Shown one piece after another: positions 5,204-6,294 of a stretch of 6,294 nt of DNA. Location of the stretch: positions 1-6,294 of the forward strand of contig JABSQE010000141.1 of NCBI GenBank assembly GCA_013214245.1, read 5' to 3'. How positions within the stretch are numbered: the first letter of the stretch is position 1; each line of letters begins with the position of its first letter. This DNA is from Hyphomicrobiaceae bacterium. Its GTDB lineage: Bacteria; Pseudomonadota; Alphaproteobacteria; Rhizobiales; Hyphomicrobiaceae. The translations under genes and the position numbers were made by a program. The notes beneath the pieces were generated by a model that made no database searches, was not told the DNA's origin, and worked only from the letters and a program-made list of their open reading frames with translations.

Positions 5204-5731
5204 GTGCTTCTAAATCAGATTCAGGAAAATCCTGGCGCTTCTAAGTCAAAGATACGCGTAGGACGTGGTGCAGGTTCAGGGCTTGGAAAAACTTGTGGGC
5301 GAGGCGTGAAAGGGCAGAAGTCACGTTCAGGTGTTGCAATTAAAGGATTTGAGGGTGGGCAGATGCCTCTTTATCGTCGTTTGCCAAAGCGGGGGTTCAA
5401 AAAATGGCGTCGCAGAGAATTCAACGTCCTAAATATTAGCGATTTACAATCCGCTATAGTTGCTAAACACATAGATGTTTCTAAACCATTCGGTGTTACT
5501 TTGCTTGTTACTTCAGGTGTGCTTAAAAGGTATAGAGATGGCTTGCGTATTCTAGGCGAAGGCGTTCTTGAATTTCCCATTCACATTACAGCTGATTATG
5601 TTTCGCCTAAAGCACATGCGGCAATAAATAAAGCCGGAGGTTCTGTGACACTTATCGAAAAAAGGTCTTTGCCTGCAGATGAAAAGAAGAGGGCTAAAAC
5701 TGCAGAAAAGAAAGGGCGTCTTTTGAGATAG
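5204..5731 (+). CDS. rplO: 50S ribosomal protein L15
   Basis: This 175-residue protein is L15, a late-assembly 23S rRNA binder with a long glycine/arginine-rich extension into the subunit core. The N-terminal part has RVGRGAGSGLGKTCGRGVKGQKSRSG and AIKGFEGGQMPLYRRLPKRGFKK (about residues 18-67). The C-terminal globular part ends in the family's AAINKAGGSVTLIEKR (about 139-154). E. coli L15 has 144 residues; the extra length here is mostly a basic tail (PADEKKRAKTAEKKGRLLR), which is common in alphaproteobacteria. It starts at GTG with a strong GGAGGT (5191-5196) 7 bases upstream. The gap to rpmD is 29 bases. Confidence 0.97.
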   Translation: MLLNQIQENPGASKSKIRVGRGAGSGLGKTCGRGVKGQKSRSGVAIKGFEGGQMPLYRRLPKRGFKKWRRREFNVLNISDLQSAIVAKHIDVSKPFGVTLLVTSGVLKRYRDGLRILGEGVLEFPIHITADYVSPKAHAAINKAGGSVTLIEKRSLPADEKKRAKTAEKKGRLLR

Positions 5732-5850
5732 ACTGGATTGTGATACATTATGTTCATAAAAAAAATCAGTCCATTGCCTTGTTATCGTTGCAATATTTTC
5801 GTGCCCGAGGGCTTAAATAGAAATTACGATCTAAATTAGGAGAAAAGGCT
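5732..5850. other. 119-base gap between rplO and secY
   Basis: No established gene is recognised here. Visible features are a bulged inverted repeat (5731-5739 with 5764-5771), a run of eight A (5758-5765), and a small GCCC-GA-GGGC palindrome at 5803-5812. A 29-codon open frame runs 5750-5839. None of the hairpins is followed by a T-run on the + strand, so I see no terminator and assume secY is co-transcribed with rplO. No promoter pair with acceptable boxes and spacing was found. Confidence 0.7.
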
Positions 5851-6294
5851 ATGCCATCTGCTGCTGAACAACTGGCAGCCAACATGAATTTTAGTACATT
5901 TGCTAAAGCAGATGAACTTAAGAGGCGCGTATGGTTTACGCTCGGAGCCTTGATAATATACCGGTTTGGTACTTTTATACCGCTGCCTGGTGTCAATGCA
6001 GCTGCATTCTCTGATATCTTTAACAACAATTCTGCTGGAATTCTTGGCATGTTTAACATGTTTTCTGGTGGTGCTGTTGAACGGATGGCGATTTTTGCTT
6101 TGAATATAATGCCTTACATTTCAGCCTCTATTATCATTCAGTTGCTATCGTCTGTTGATAAAAGATTAATTGAGTTGAAAAAAGACGGAGAGCAGGGCCG
6201 TAAGCAAATTAACCAATACACTCGTTATTTGACAGTTTTGCTCGCAACCTTTCAGGCATACGGCATTGCAGTTAGCCTCGAGGTCTCACAGTCA
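5851..6294 (+). CDS. secY: Preprotein translocase subunit SecY (partial, 5' end)
   Basis: The first 148 codons of SecY run to the window edge; the complete family protein is about 440 residues. SecY is the inner-membrane channel of the SecYEG translocon. The start MPSAAEQLAANMNF is followed by a cytoplasmic helix (FAKADELKRRVWFT, about residues 17-30) and transmembrane segment 1 (LGALIIYRFGTFIPLPGV, about 31-48). The plug and TM2 region comes next (GILGMFNMFSGGAVERMAIFALNIMPYISASIIIQLL, about 63-99), then the cytoplasmic KKDGEQGRKQINQYTRYLTV and the beginning of TM3. An AGGAGA Shine-Dalgarno (5838-5843) is 7 bases before the ATG. It follows rplO as in most bacteria, linking secretion capacity to ribosome synthesis. 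Confidence 0.98.
   Translation, partial: MPSAAEQLAANMNFSTFAKADELKRRVWFTLGALIIYRFGTFIPLPGVNAAAFSDIFNNNSAGILGMFNMFSGGAVERMAIFALNIMPYISASIIIQLLSSVDKRLIELKKDGEQGRKQINQYTRYLTVLLATFQAYGIAVSLEVSQS

Noticed and set aside
5803..5812. GCCC-GA-GGGC palindrome upstream of secY as a terminator
   Set aside because: The stem is 3-4 bp with an impossibly small loop for the full pairing, and it is not followed by a T-run.

Overview
The window is a 15-gene stretch of the bacterial S10-spc ribosomal protein supercluster, all on the + strand and in canonical order: rpsC (3' end only), rplP, rpmC, rpsQ, rplN, rplX, rplE, rpsN, rpsH, rplF, rplR, rpsE, rpmD, rplO, secY (5' end only). Protein sequences resemble alphaproteobacterial versions. 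Examples are S5 with a charged N-terminus and long C-terminal tail, a lengthened L15 C-terminus, L5 with an N-terminal extension, a 101-residue zinc-free S14, and a SecY N-terminus starting with a SAAEQLAANMNF-like motif. Base composition is moderate to low in G+C for that class. The genus cannot be fixed from this window; an uncultured or host-associated alphaproteobacterium is possible, but that is inference.

Layout. Positions 1-1003 hold the distal S10-operon genes (S3 tail, L16, L29, S17), tightly spaced with clear Shine-Dalgarno (SD) sequences. A 227-base, AT-rich gap (1004-1230) follows, at the point where the S10 and spc operons are separate transcription units in E. coli. The spc genes L14 to L15 (1231-5731) are then packed with gaps of 1 to 53 bases. 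A second gap of 119 bases (5732-5850) precedes secY, which runs off the end of the window.

The products work together. The ribosomal proteins are structural parts of the 50S subunit (L16, L29, L14, L24, L5, L6, L18, L30, L15) and the 30S subunit (S3, S17, S14, S8, S5). SecY is the membrane pore that receives secreted chains from those ribosomes. I see no mobile element, tRNA, rRNA, CRISPR array, frameshift or pseudogene, and no convincing rho-independent terminator. The region is ordinary core genome. The points worth a second look are the two gaps (a perfect 7-bp inverted repeat with -10-like sequences, and a 29-codon ORF that nearly fills the rplO-secY gap) and a few start-site and terminal-extension details. 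I found no evidence of a new biological system.
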